From the NCBI GenBank assembly GCA_050084515.1, contig CM114272.1, positions 48,050,001 to 48,114,000 on the forward strand: DNA of 64,000 nt, in the 5' to 3' direction. The position numbers and the translations under genes are program-made. The DNA comes from Blasia pusilla (lineage: Eukaryota; Marchantiophyta; Marchantiopsida; Blasiales). The notes under the pieces were generated by a model that worked only from the letters and a program-made list of their open reading frames with translations, did no database searches and was not told where the DNA came from. Below, piece by piece: positions 22,544 to 34,718 of the stretch (positions are counted from its first letter, which is position 1; each line of letters opens with the position of its first letter).

Positions 22544-23698
22544 TTGTTTGGCTGGGGGAGATTCGCGGTTGGACATCAAGATTTATAGATCGCATCATGC
22601 GGATGTGAGCTTTTGTGCTGGGCCAGTCCGCAAGGGGAGCCACGTAATTCAGCTTTGACTTCTTCTTTGCCATCTCCAGATACGCCCAGCTCCCTTGCTC
22701 CGTTCTTGGGATGATTCGGTTGAAGCCATGCTTTGATGCACTACTACAGCTTCCAACTTCGAAGATTATCATGGAAATGGCAGTAAGCCTGTGAGCATCT
22801 CGAGAAAAAGTTGTGGGCATTCCATCGTGCACACTGCGGATTCTAGAACCTTCACAGGAAACCGGGCAGGGTAGAGGCATCCAGGAACGATTCCCGTGAC
22901 CTCTCCTCACCTAATAATCGCAGCCGGCCTGAAGTTATGGCCACTCTCCTAGATGGGATGCTATTAAAATTGGGGCAGTGAATAGCTGCATGACTCCAGT
23001 CATCACACACATTCCTCAGTAGGATCCCTTCCCGATTCTTAGCACGTTAACTGCAGGCTCCTTTCACTAGGTTTTGTTTTCTCCAACTACCAGATGCGAA
23101 AACGAGTTCATTGCAAACCGATTGAAGCGCACGCACGATAATATGATTCAAGGAATTTGCCCTGGAAGCGAATTCCGGGCCTGAGATGAATGGAACGTCT
23201 GCATCCCTTGCACAATTGATCAGCTGCACAGCGTGAGATGATCTGGAGATCGCCTTGTCTGGTTCGATTGCGCCATAAGAGGAATGAAAGCCATCGCCCG
23301 ATGACGTAAATAAAATATAGTTCATCGCACCAACATTGTCAGATGTTCAGTACAAAAGAGCACCGAATGCTTGGTGCCCGATCTGCCAATCAGGTTTCAT
23401 GTATAGAGTCCAGAAAGAAGGTAAAGGCCAAGATCACCTGACGAACGAACTGACGCTTTTCATCATCCGTAGGCTCACAATCAAATCCGACAAAAGGGTT
23501 GGGAGAAACAGTCTCCAATTCGAGTGGCGGACTTTGCGCCCGAGACCCAGAAGACCGCATGAGGGGACTCCTGCAGCTCCACCAACAACGGAACCGGATG
23601 CACGTGGGTGGAACGGGGGAACGATATTTCCTACACGCATTCGCCGGCAGCTCCAATTGAAAAGCGTCTCCATTAGAAGTCCTACCGCACCCAACTAA
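22536..23698 (-). other. Possible minus-strand exons, unresolved
   Basis: Three open stretches on the minus strand: 23698-23440 (a start METLFNWSCRR in one frame and an acidic segment FDCEPTDDEKRQFVRQ in another, both ending at a GTGATC donor), 23325-23047 (AIEPDKAISRSSHAVQLI) and 22910-22536 (AYLEMAKKKSKLNYVAPL). They could be exons of a gene divergent from the FQR1-like gene, but phases do not clearly join and I recognise no family. Confidence 0.2.
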
Positions 23699-23744
23699 TT
23701 ATCTCAAAGGAAGGCGCTCCTCTTCCCTGGCCTCTCCGGAGGTG

Positions 23745-23750
23745 CTATAA
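23745..23750 (+). promoter_or_regulatory. Candidate TATA box of the FQR1-like gene
   Basis: CTATAA, 114 bp before the ATG at 23864, which would leave a short 5' leader. Confidence 0.3.
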
Positions 23751-23863
23751 GGAGCCCGAGCTGCAGCCGTACTTCACCAATCAGATCTCCAAACACACAT
23801 CCGCATTGGACGCTCCCTCGTCCGCATTCTGCACATATCAAACGCCACTCGAAGACCGGCAAG

Positions 23864-26439
23864 ATGGTGACCAAAGTGTACATAGTGTACGTAGTTCAGG
23901 CCCTTACTCGTCTCTGACATTCGCAATGTATAGCAATGTAGCATTTGTGCGCGAGAGTGCGGTGAAGGGGGGCTCTGTGTGTTTGTTTGTTTGTTTGTTT
24001 GTGGGTAGGGGTGTGAAATGGGGCTGGTTGGGAAAGCGATGGGTGCGGAGTGAAGTGGGGCTTGGTGGGCATGGTTTGTTGTGGGTGTCTCAGGTGCGGA
24101 GATGGAGTGGGTTATTGTTTCACTTCGCATGGTGTGTGAGGTCGTTGAAGGCGTTAGGAGTTCCTCAATAGTTTGGTGGATCGTAGCCATTGCTGTTACG
24201 GCGCTAGACACCATTTCAGACGCGTACTGGTGTAGAGTGCTGTAGTTGTGAGGTTGTTGTGTCGTTTGTAGCAGCTGTGGTCCGTGCAAACCTTTGGACA
24301 CTGTTGCTGGGTGAGGGCTATTCCGTGCTTGAAACTCTTGGGTGTCTGAGTAAGTCCATCAGGTGTCCACATACAGAAAAGATCACTAAAAGACTGTTCG
24401 CCAATGCTTAGTGCTGGGTGGTGTCTTAAATGATGGTGGCGATTAGCAGGCTGTGACTCGTTGTGCTGTTAGTTGGGGTGATGGGCCCTGCTCTTTATTG
24501 CTCCCTTGGTATTGCTCCCTTGGTTTCCACTGGCTCTAGATCTATGTGTACACACGAATACTATCATTGAAGTGGCCGTCCAGCTGAAATATAGCCTCAC
24601 TTTTGTCACCGAGCTGGAGCGATCGCTGATCGAATGTCCTCGCCATTGTCTTGTGGTGCTGGGGTGTTCTGAGTGCCTGTCGTCTCGTGCTCGTGGTAGA
24701 TATAGGAGCCCGTTGTGATACAACCTCGCGAGGGCTGCAGTTCTGATGCCGGGAAGGTGGTGGATCGTGCAGGTATTATTCCATGTATGGCCATGTGGCC
24801 CAGCTTGCTGAGGAGATCAAGAATGGTGCCAATTCCGTGGAGGGCGTGGAGGCGACACTATGGCAGGTTCGCTTAGTTTACTGTGGTTCTACGAGATCCG
24901 TGCCTTGGGAAGGAAGAGAGTAGTCACTCGTGGACTTCACCATTCCAGATGAATAATTAGTGGCAAGAGGGGACTGTATGTTTTGATTTCTCAATGGAAA
25001 CAAACGTGCATCAGAAATGGGGACCTCATGGGAACTCGCTGTGCAGGTGCCAGAGACCCTGAGCAGCGAAATTCTCGAGAAGATGAATGCCTTCCCAAGA
25101 TCTGACGTCCCGACCATCGAACCTGCTGCACTCGTGAACGCCGATGGTTTGATCTTTGGGTTCCCTACTCGTTATGGTATGATGGCAGCGCAGTTCAAAG
25201 CCTTCCTGGATGCCACAGGAGGACTTTGGCGCACTCAAGCTCTAGCCGGCAAGCCCGCTGGTCTTTTCGTGTCGACCGGCTCGCAGGGCGGTGGTCAAGA
25301 GACTACAGCGTGAGTGTCGATTCCCAATTCCATCTACATTGATTTGATCCGTCCTGGAGAAACACTGGATGCTGTTGAAGTCGGTGACAATTGCCATGAG
25401 AAACCATTAGCCATTAGAAACATTACAGGTTGGCTGTCTGCTCTCGTTCCAAGGGAGTGATTCTGGCTAGCTGTTGACTGGCTATCTATTCTTCGATCAC
25501 TGCATTGTGTGGATGTTAAAACCTTAGACTTGAAAGGACTTGAGCTTAGAGGGATAGTACCCATCCCATTTCAAAGACCTGATGTATGACCAAAGAGGTA
25601 AGTCAGTCCACTTTCCAAAAGGATGTCAGGGAGTGTTTCTGTTTTGAAAGGCTGCTCACTTAGGCTCGTTTTAGAACCCCAATGACATGACGTCCATACT
25701 TCTCATCATTTTCCAGTAAGTCCGTGAGCACCTACTACTGGTTTGTGGCTGAAAGAGCTGGCCAGAAATTCAGACAGATGAAGTGAGGGGAATCACGTAA
25801 CTTAACCAAAGTTCCACTAATTTTATGTAAGAAATGTGTCTTAGGGTTACTGTTTTGCGAGTCCACAGTAAAGTGTGCTTCAACCAAATGATGTAGTACT
25901 CTTCAACTCCATGTTCATAAGGGTACCAGGGAGTAGCTTTTGCAATAAGTGAGAAAGAATGTTCCAAATTCTGTATTTCAGATTGTATTGCAATCCTTTT
26001 GAATCGTGTGCAGACAAGGAGCCTTGATGGCTGGTTCAGGAGTCACCAGAGATCCTAGAAGAGCTAATTGGACACTAGTTTGTTTTTGTGCTTCAACTTG
26101 CCGATGTGTGTTTTGGGAAATGAGTGTATGCATTCTCTTACACCCAGCCTCAATCTCAGAGTGGAGAAATTTTGACCAGATGTGGTTGTGGACATGTGAT
26201 ACAGACTGACAGCAATCACACAATTGGTTCACCACGGTATGATTTATGTACCAGTGGGTTACACCTTTGGAGCTGGTATGTTTGAGATTGATGCAGTTAA
26301 GGGTGGTTCTCCTTATGGATCTGGAACTTTCGCAGGAGATGGTACCCGACAACCAACCAAACTTGAATTAGAACAAGCTTTCTACCAGGGCAAGTATATG
26401 GCAGGAATCACCAAGAAGTTGAAATCAGGAACTGTGTAG
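23864..26439 (+). CDS. FQR1/WrbA-type NAD(P)H:quinone oxidoreductase
   Basis: Complete four-exon gene: 23864-23886, 24773-24866, 25047-25309, 26205-26439, joining to 615 nt and 204 residues, the usual length of plant FQR1. All introns are GT-AG and phases agree. The protein starts [17 protein letters not shown], the flavodoxin-like phosphate loop that binds FMN. Later come [30 protein letters not shown] and a C-terminal half with [18 protein letters not shown] and [12 protein letters not shown], all family signatures. These flavoproteins reduce quinones by two electrons using NAD(P)H and protect against semiquinone radicals; plant members are cytosolic or plasma-membrane associated and FQR1 is auxin-induced in Arabidopsis (family knowledge). 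The first exon has only 23 coding bases, so a simple frame search misses the start. No transit peptide is seen. Confidence 0.95.
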
Positions 26440-28169
26440 TGTGACAGCAATCAGTCACATACTGGCTCATTACCAAAACCCGACTTGTTGTGACAAATTG
26501 GTCCTTACCTCCCAACAAAAGACGTGCTGCTTTAGGTTGAAGTGCAAGATCAGTATGACGCAGCAGGTCACCAAGTTTCTAGAAGGATGTGTGAGAATCA
26601 AAGCTCAATGCATGAATTTCCTATCCTTGAGTGAGCCTGGGTGTGTACGGTCAGTATTGGATGGAATCAGAATTGGACTTCTACAAGTGCTATAGTCCTT
26701 TTTGTCCAGATAACAACAGTTCAATTGAACAATCATCAAGTGTTTGGAGAGTGGTATGCAATGGGGCTATTCATCTCTAATATGAAACAACTTTCTCAGG
26801 CATCTACAGGATACTGTCATCTATAGGTTTCCATCATTTTCTGGTCTGTCTTGGAAACCAGGAGGATGTAAACATGATGTTTCAAGGTTATCAACGTATG
26901 GACTCTCTCCATTCATTGATCTGCAATACTCTTGACTTCTCTTGGTTGCTTCGTTCTCAAATGTTCTTCGGCGGTCTTTGGATTGCCTTTTTGTGACTTG
27001 TGTTTGCCTGTAGATTCTATTATGAGACACCCCAACCTGGCCTTACTTGGAATCTGTCTACCACGTCAGCTGCTTGTTCATATATTGCCCCTTCAAAGTC
27101 TGAAGCATGTTTAGACTACTCCAATCTACTGAGTGAGACAAATGCCGACGCTCGTGTGCAATATTGGTCAAATTGATTTTCTAGTGTCCAGGACAATTTG
27201 CAAGTGAGACAATAATTAGCTTGGGCCATCTGAATTGAGTTGGGTTCATTTTTTATGCCATGACTACCATCTTCCTACCATTCTCTACTATCACTCATTG
27301 TAGATAGATATGGCAATCTTGTGCCATGCTACAAGTAAAGTTACACACGTTCAATAGATGTGAGTCTACACATAACAAGAAAATGAACAGTCTGTAAGTG
27401 AGGCTGCTTATCAAATGGTGTATGTAGAGGGTGGGTCTGCACCCTCCAGGTTTTTTGAGAAGGTCTCCCACGTTTCTTACAAGTTTTCTTTCTTGGATTG
27501 GGACCTTCCACCATAGAACATGAATTACATGTCTTCTTTCCAAGATGATTATTGCACATACTTCAATATGTATAGAGGAATTTTAAATTGATGTTAGATT
27601 TTAAATGTAGTTGTAGTAACCAATGTGCATTAGGATGAGACTAGATTTCAGTAGTGCATGTTAGTGAACTAAGGTCCAAGAGCACTTGTATCTTTTGAGT
27701 AAAGATAGTCAGTTGGGATCTTACTACTTGCCAAAGTTCAAAGTAGTTGAGAGGTGTGTTGAAAGAAAAGACTTCATATCATAGTAATGCAAACAATTTG
27801 AGAGGAGTTGATGGGAATAAATGTTAAGCATGGCGTACTCCTTGAAGAGTTGGAATGTTCATATTTGGATTCTCATTCAAGGTAGATGAGCAGTCGTTTC
27901 ACATTTTGGCTTACCCTAAGGAAAGCTCAACATGTAAGTCAATTGTGTTGCGGTTGGATCTTGCCATTGAAGGCCATGAAACCTGTTCAATTAATGAAAT
28001 AAAAAATGTTATGGATACATTTGCAAAATAACTTACATTTGAGGATCCAAATAAAACAAATAACCGTAATTACTCTACTACATCGGCAATGTCAATAATT
28101 CCAAGACAGAACCAAGCCACTGTACTCAAGCTCCCATTAGTATGGCAACTCAATGTGGAATAGTGAAGT
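26440..28169. other. FQR1-like gene 3' region and intergenic DNA
   Basis: The first few hundred bases presumably hold the 3' UTR. No further gene or clear repeat. Confidence 0.45.
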
Positions 28170-28311
28170 AATCCCATTTCATAGTCTACTCTTCAAATAT
28201 TAAATATGGAAGTTCCGCTTGTATTTTTTTAGAGAGGTGTAATCCCATTTCATAGTCTACTCTTCAAATATTAAATATGGAAGTTCCGCTTGTATTTTTT
28301 TAGAGAGGTGT
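28170..28311. repeat. 71-bp tandem duplication
   Basis: The unit beginning AATCCCATTTCATAGTC at 28170 is repeated head to tail at 28241; the two copies look identical, so the duplication is recent. Confidence 0.93.
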
Positions 28312-30302
28312 CTAGGATCATAGCAAGATAAAAATGCACCTTCCCTGACTATAGAAAAGCTTGCAATTTAGATGTGATTACGAAACAATTACTTACTTTG
28401 CAATAGTGGACAAATACATGATATCCATAAATTACCATAGCGATTTTTTGACAATTATTGGGAAAGTCCCAATGTTCATAAATTGGGACTAAAATCGTAA
28501 TTTATAATAACAGGAAGCTCTAAGTATAAATTTGTGTTTGTAGTGCTATTATGAAGTAACTCAAGAAACCCATTCATTTCTCGTAGTGAGGTTTTAAAAT
28601 TACTTCAACTATCTAAAAGATGTAGAATGAAAATCCCATTGAATGCACATATTATGCAATAATGAAGGAACAAATGGATGTTCTATAGATGTAACTTCTA
28701 ACAACAGAGAAATAAATTTTTTGTCTACTTCTTCATGAATTTTGTTATGTCTAGATTATATTCAGTTTAGATTATTATCTTATTTTAATTGATCTTATAG
28801 GATTTAACATAAATTCATGTTTGTCTTTCAACATTAGACATTTCATGATGTGTTTTTGTATTATTATGATTTGGAGTTTGGTCTATGCAGTTAGTTCTTA
28901 ATGCTCTATATAAAAATATGCTTTCTCAATCGTTATATATGAGGTACTTATACATACCTATTCTCAACAAGTGTTTAAACATAATTTATTCATGCAATAT
29001 TAAAGTTAGTTTTCCCCTTCCGTGTATGGAGATGTATATAACCAAGTTTTATGTACGAATTATTTATGCAATGACTCAAGATATCCAAAGGGGATCTTGT
29101 CTTGCTTAGAGTAAGATCCCACCAATTATCTTAGTATCTCCGATAGTATGACTGGTTCTCCATACTTAAAATCAATATATTCATGACCAATATTCATATA
29201 GATTTTTTTGTAATATTTAAAATGTGTGGAACTATTTTCCTTCCTATAAATTGAATCATCTTTTTTGCAAAAATGAACTCAAGTTGGACTTTTAGAGTTG
29301 ACTTTAGGACTTTTGCAGCTAAGACTAGTTTATAGCCATTGTTATGCTTTGGATAAGTAATCATTTGCAAAAAAAAATCCAAATTTTATTGTCATTTTTT
29401 TCCTAGTGTCATTTGTCAAATAGAGAGGTATTTGGAAACTAGTGGGCAGCCCTTTCAGAGGGAGTGGAGAATCCCATGCCCTCTCAGAATTTACCTGCAT
29501 ATCGTGTTTCTAGAAATACCTACAAAGTCCTTAAAATATTTTAAAAATTATATATTTATAGTAAATCGTAACGTTGGATGTGTGAGAGCAGGCTCCGACT
29601 GGCACAATAACAAACTTTTATTTAAAAAAACTCATTACATTTGGGGGCATAATAACAAAGCTATCCTTCCCTAAAAGAATAGATTGGATTTCTAATATAC
29701 TTAGAATGGAAATTTAGACTTGAATGGAAATACTTTGGAGGTTTAAAAATTTCCAATATTTAGAAAGAAACTGAAAAATAAATTAAAGAAAGGAAAATAT
29801 TTTATTGTTAGTTGAATTATTCCAAAAAAATAAGTTTTATTTTTCAACTTGAAGCCAAATTTAGACTGTGAGGAAAAATAAATGAAAATAATTATAGTAA
29901 GCATATTATATTGGAAAATATATTCAAGATCTATTTTCTAGATTATTTTTCTCTTTGAAAATGGAGAAGAAGAGAATAAGAGAATCATTATACTATTCTT
30001 TATTTTTTCATTCTTAAAGAAGTTGTAACTTGTAGATTATAAGTTTGTAAAAATGATTCATATCATTCTAAAATATAAAACTTATAGACTTAAATAAATA
30101 ATTAATATAGTTTGAAGATGTAATCCAAGTTATCTTGAGAAGGAAAATTTTCTTTCATTAATTTGAAATCTAAAATTAAGGGTTGAGAGGTAGATTTCAA
30201 ATTGATTTTAATTCAAAAGTATCCAAGATATTGCAAATAATCAAACCACATGAAATAAAATGTCATTTAGATGTATGCATTAAAAGTTTTTTAATATATA
30301 TA
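28312..30302. other. AT-rich intergenic DNA
   Basis: No supported gene. A Helitron-like 3' terminus on the minus strand (CTAG at 29439-29442, preceded by GGGCTGCCCA) lies in it, but I cannot find its 5' end. Confidence 0.45.
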
Positions 30303-30530
30303 CTAGTAAGGTGCCCTTACAATGCAGGGGAAATAAAAAAGGGTTTGAATAGCTTTTGCTAGTGAATAGCCCATGAAGGGGCTAATGTTACGACACAAAA
30401 ATTTGAAATTTCTTTCTTGGTACCAGTAGTATGTGAAACATTTTCTTGTTGTCCAATTGCCACGTGTCAAACAAAGAGGTGTTTGCAAATAAAAAAGACA
30501 CTCTCCAATAATAATATAGATTTAATTTTC
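30303..30530 (-). mobile_element. Small Helitron-like element 1
   Basis: 228 bp on the minus strand. It starts TCTATATTATTATTGG after a flanking A and ends CTAG before a flanking T; a GTAAGG/CCTTAC hairpin abuts the end. These are the end rules of plant Helitrons (5' TC, 3' hairpin then CTRR, insertion between A and T). No coding capacity, so non-autonomous. Confidence 0.6.
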
Positions 30531-31897
30531 TAGAATGCCAGATTAAATGAGATAAGAGAAAAACCCTCATCAATACTATTCTAGAATATCCATTTATTTG
30601 GAATAATTTTGAATAATTCTTGGATCAAAATCCTTTTCTTTTCCATGACACATAGAGAAATTCCAAAAGCTACACTCACAACACTATTTTTAAATAATAA
30701 AATATAAAATTGAATAAATCTATGAAATATGGAATATAATAAATGCATGCTAACATCATTAAAAAAATTAATTTAAAAATAAAAATTAAATAACCCTTTA
30801 TCACTATTATTATAAATCCAAAAAACTCATTATCATTGGAATCAACCACCATTACAATACATCAAGATGTTTTATTTTATTTCATCCAAAAGTATCTTCC
30901 ATTCATAAATAATTATAGAAACTTTAGTTATAACCTCCATATATGATTGGTAATATTATCATGAATGGATAATTATGTATTGTGTGGAAGAGGCTAGGGA
31001 AAATCGCATTTGGGAAGCTTTCAATAAAGTGGCATTGGAATGGAATACTACAACAAAAAATTATCTAGGATTTGAAACCAAAAGGACTAAATGATGAAGC
31101 TAGGTCCACATCCTCATTTTCCAGTATACCGTAATACATCCTATTTTCTATTTTCCATGGAAATAAATAATAATGCTTGAAAGTAGCCTCATCCACAAGA
31201 GCGTGGAATGAATGATTTCATATTTCCCCAAACCGTAGATCTTTGCAACAATCTCCATCAAAATTTTCCAAATCACCTGAACATTTATTTATCAACGAAA
31301 TTGATTATAAAATGTATATCTACAAGCCATAAAGCTATAATTGAAAGGTGAGGATAAATGCTTGGTCCATACTGCTGGGTTATCAAGCTTGTATATGCCA
31401 TTGGTAAAGGCATCCATGCATCATTCCTTTCAACTTATTGAAATTTTTTGGAAGATTTGGTTTTCTTGGTCCCTCTCGTCATGAATGATGGATGGATAGA
31501 TAGAAACTCATGAAGAGCCATGTGTGCATAATATATATTATGCAAGGATATGTGAGCTCCTATATGTTGTTCCCTCTCATACGCAAAGTTAGCATGTTCC
31601 TTCGACCTTTGCTCGCGTGGCCGAATAGGTTTGGATTCAACTCTCTTTCAAACATCCTTTCTTCATTCAAGTACGTCTTGGTGATATGACCCGTTGGATA
31701 GAGAAGGGATATGGACCCAATCTTTCGTCCAACATGATTTAAGTTTGGAGACCTAAGCACCCTCGCCTTGGGCCGCTTAGGGAGTGCTACACATCACCAA
31801 CCCTAAACGTATATCCGTTGACTATTGGGAAGGATCCCACCGAAGACCATGAATTTATATCATGAACGGGTGAGCACGAACTCCACCATATATCATA
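30531..31897. other. AT-rich intergenic DNA
   Basis: Very AT-rich; no gene or RNA recognised. Confidence 0.5.
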
Positions 31898-32066
31898 CTG
31901 GTGGGCAGCGCGTGCCATGCACGGGAGTATAAGGATTATTCATGGTTAAAAAAAACTTTTTGTTGTTGCTCGTAGAGGGGCAAATATTTTCTTACTTTCG
32001 GGTTGTCACATGTTGAACTAAGAGGTGTTTGCAAATCGAGAAGGCGCTTTCCAATAATAATATACA
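31898..32066 (-). mobile_element. Small Helitron-like element 2
   Basis: 169 bp, same internal words as element 1 near the 5' end (TTTGCAAACACCTCTT on the minus strand). The 5' end is TG instead of TC and the 3' end CCAG instead of CTAG. A CCGTGCATGGCACG hairpin precedes the 3' end. An older copy. Confidence 0.5.
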
Positions 32067-32079
32067 TGAAATTCTATCC

Positions 32080-32800
32080 CAGCTTATGTGACATCCGTCC
32101 ATGTCCCCATGTAGAGAAATCTAATGCAGTATGTGACAAAACTCACATGTGGGATGGGTGGACATCATACATGCATCCATCCAACATAAAAAAAAACCAT
32201 ACCAAGATGGCACATGAAATGCATGGCCATCCACCGTGAAAGACATGGTTTTTTATTTTAATCCCATGAAATGGATGGGTTTTCAGATGGCACGTGGGAC
32301 GGATAGACATCCATCCAATGACGGATGGCCCATCGCATCGGGATAAAAAGAAACACGTGTGAGGGTGGGTGTCTTTGTTACCATCCATCCAAAGCGAGGT
32401 TTTTACTATTTTCACATCGTCGGATGGAACTCTAGATTCCGTTACTGGATAGATGTCCATCCCATACCACGGTGGGATACATGGACAGACAAACATCCAT
32501 CCACGTATGCAGTTTTTCATCAGGATGTCATGGTGGTCCACATTTAGAAGGCCGTCACTGGATGGATGTCCGTCCATCCATCCCACGCGCTAGATGAGAA
32601 CCCATCGAAGCCACACGTGGATCCCTCCATCCATCCATTTAAAAAAAACTGACCCCGCCAGATGACCGAATCCCACACGTTGGACGGATGGACGGACCCC
32701 TCCGTCTATGATTTAAAACCCCCTCTAAAACCCTCCTGTTCTAAAAAAAGCCCACGCGACGGATGGACGGATCCATCCATTCTTAAAACCCCATCCCTCC
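32080..32800. repeat. ATCC/GGAT-rich block
   Basis: ATCCATCC and GGATGGAT words occur dozens of times on both strands, often facing each other, mixed with ATGGACGGA and CACGTG-containing phrases. A smaller cluster is at 33330-33390. No frame of interest. Confidence 0.7.
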
Positions 32801-33711
32801 CGTTATGATGAACCTCACGGACCAAGGCATTCATGGGATAAAATCTCATCCAAGAGAAATTGTTTAGGAGATTATTACGGAATTATTATTGGTTTCGCTT
32901 AAGAGATTTATCACATACTATCAAGGGCGTTAGCCCCCGGTCAAGAAGCCCGCCGTGACCGCCACGTATGAAGCCTGCAGATACTAAGCTAAGATTTGAA
33001 TGAATAGAAAAGAAGTTTCTATAATAATAATTATTTGTTTTATGATGAATTAAAAAATTAAAAAATAATCTCAAATATGATTCGATTTTTCATTATCAGT
33101 TTGTTTTTTATTTTATAAATTAAAATTCTTATTTAAAAATTTAAGAAAAAAATAAAATTTTAATTTCAAGTTAATTTTGGAAGGGAAATTACATATTACT
33201 TTAGAAATACGTCATTAATTGAAATGACAATTAAAACAAAATGTAAAAGAAATGTGAAAAGTTTTGATTTTAAACAAGCCTAGAAGAAAGTTTCGTATGT
33301 GACACAATTTCCTGGCGAAAAGCCGTCCGCCCCACGGACGGCCAAACGGATCCATCCATCGACGGGCGTCCGTGGATGGATGGATCCGTCTCACAGCGAA
33401 CCGGCGCATTCCCCACCCCACAATCCCACAAAAGGTAAAGCAACAGATTAAAATAACCTAAATAAATCCGCTTATGGCATCTTCCACGAAAACGTGTGGC
33501 TCCCGCACTGCACTCCGCCCCTTTCTCTTCGGCCCAAAAAAGACACGGATGGAGCGGAATCACTAGACAGAGGGAAGAGAAGAGGAGAGAGAGAAGATAG
33601 TGGAATGTGGGGACATGGTTGGCTAACCGTCCAATGAGGGGAGAATCCCCGTGCTCCGCGGATCGGTGATTGTCGCAGCTGACGACGACCGATTCCTGCT
33701 CTCTCCCCATC
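32801..33711. other. Intergenic DNA upstream of starch synthase gene
   Basis: AT-rich to about 33270, then more GC-rich. No gene recognised. Confidence 0.4.
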
Positions 33712-33719
33712 TTTATATG
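33712..33719 (+). promoter_or_regulatory. Candidate TATA box, starch synthase III gene
   Basis: TTTATATG in a pyrimidine-rich setting about 1 kb before the ATG at 34719. It would imply a long leader, perhaps with a 5' UTR intron. Weak evidence. Confidence 0.2.
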
Positions 33720-34718
33720 CAGCTCTGCTTTTTTCTCCGGTGCCTGTGCTAAAGAAGAAACAGGAAGAGAGAGGAGAGGAATTTCGATCTCTACCTGCTG
33801 CTATCCTTTCCCACGGTCCCTGTGCAAAAGAAGAGAAGGAGAAGGACGAGAGATTGAGAGCCTGAGGCGAATCTGGCGGTGCGTTGGGTGAATGCGCATG
33901 GGGTTGTTGATGCTGATGATGGTGGGGGAGAATCCCGGGGGATTCAGAGCGTGAGGCAGATCTGTGCGTGCTTGGTGTGATTGTTGCGCAGGGGGTTGAT
34001 GCTGTTGATGATGGCACCGAGGATTCCTGCCGTTTAGGGTGCGATGATGGGGATCCGTTTCGCGCGGAATTGAAAGAGAGGGCAGGCTAATTGGGCCGCT
34101 GTGATCTGCGCCTGCCCAGCGGTGATGCTGTAGAGGGTGTGTCGACAGCTGGATTCTCGTTGCGGAGGGGTTGCTGTTGGGTTCTGAAGTAGACAGGAAT
34201 CATGGTGATGTTGCAGGTTCGCGTTTCGGACGCGTGGCTGTGAACTCAGAGGAACTCCCAGAAATCGGGCCGCTGTGATCGCCGATTGTTCAGGAGATAG
34301 AGCATCGATGATTCTCTACAGGACCGGCCATTACAGTCTATGAAGTGTAGCAGAGGGAAGGACGCTCCCCGCACAAAGTGGACCGCTGTGATCGCCGTCT
34401 ATTTCCTTGCCGCCTGCCCCACGCAATTGGGAGAGTTCCATCGTGTCTGAAAACTATTCCAGTGACTGATGCCGTCGCACGAGTAGCACGTGTTGGCAGT
34501 GGACTGAACTGAGCTGAAATGAACTGGAGCGCAGTGAATTGAATTGAACTGAATTGAAGTGAAGTGAAGTGAAGGGAAGGGAAGGGAGGGTTGAGATTGC
34601 TGAAAGGGGAGCTTGATGGGAGAGTAAAGTGGGAGAGGAAGTTGGTAAGAAGGCCTGGCAGAGGAGGTAGATATTGGGATTGGGAGTGAGAATGGGGATT
34701 GTGCACAGGGCTTGAGCT

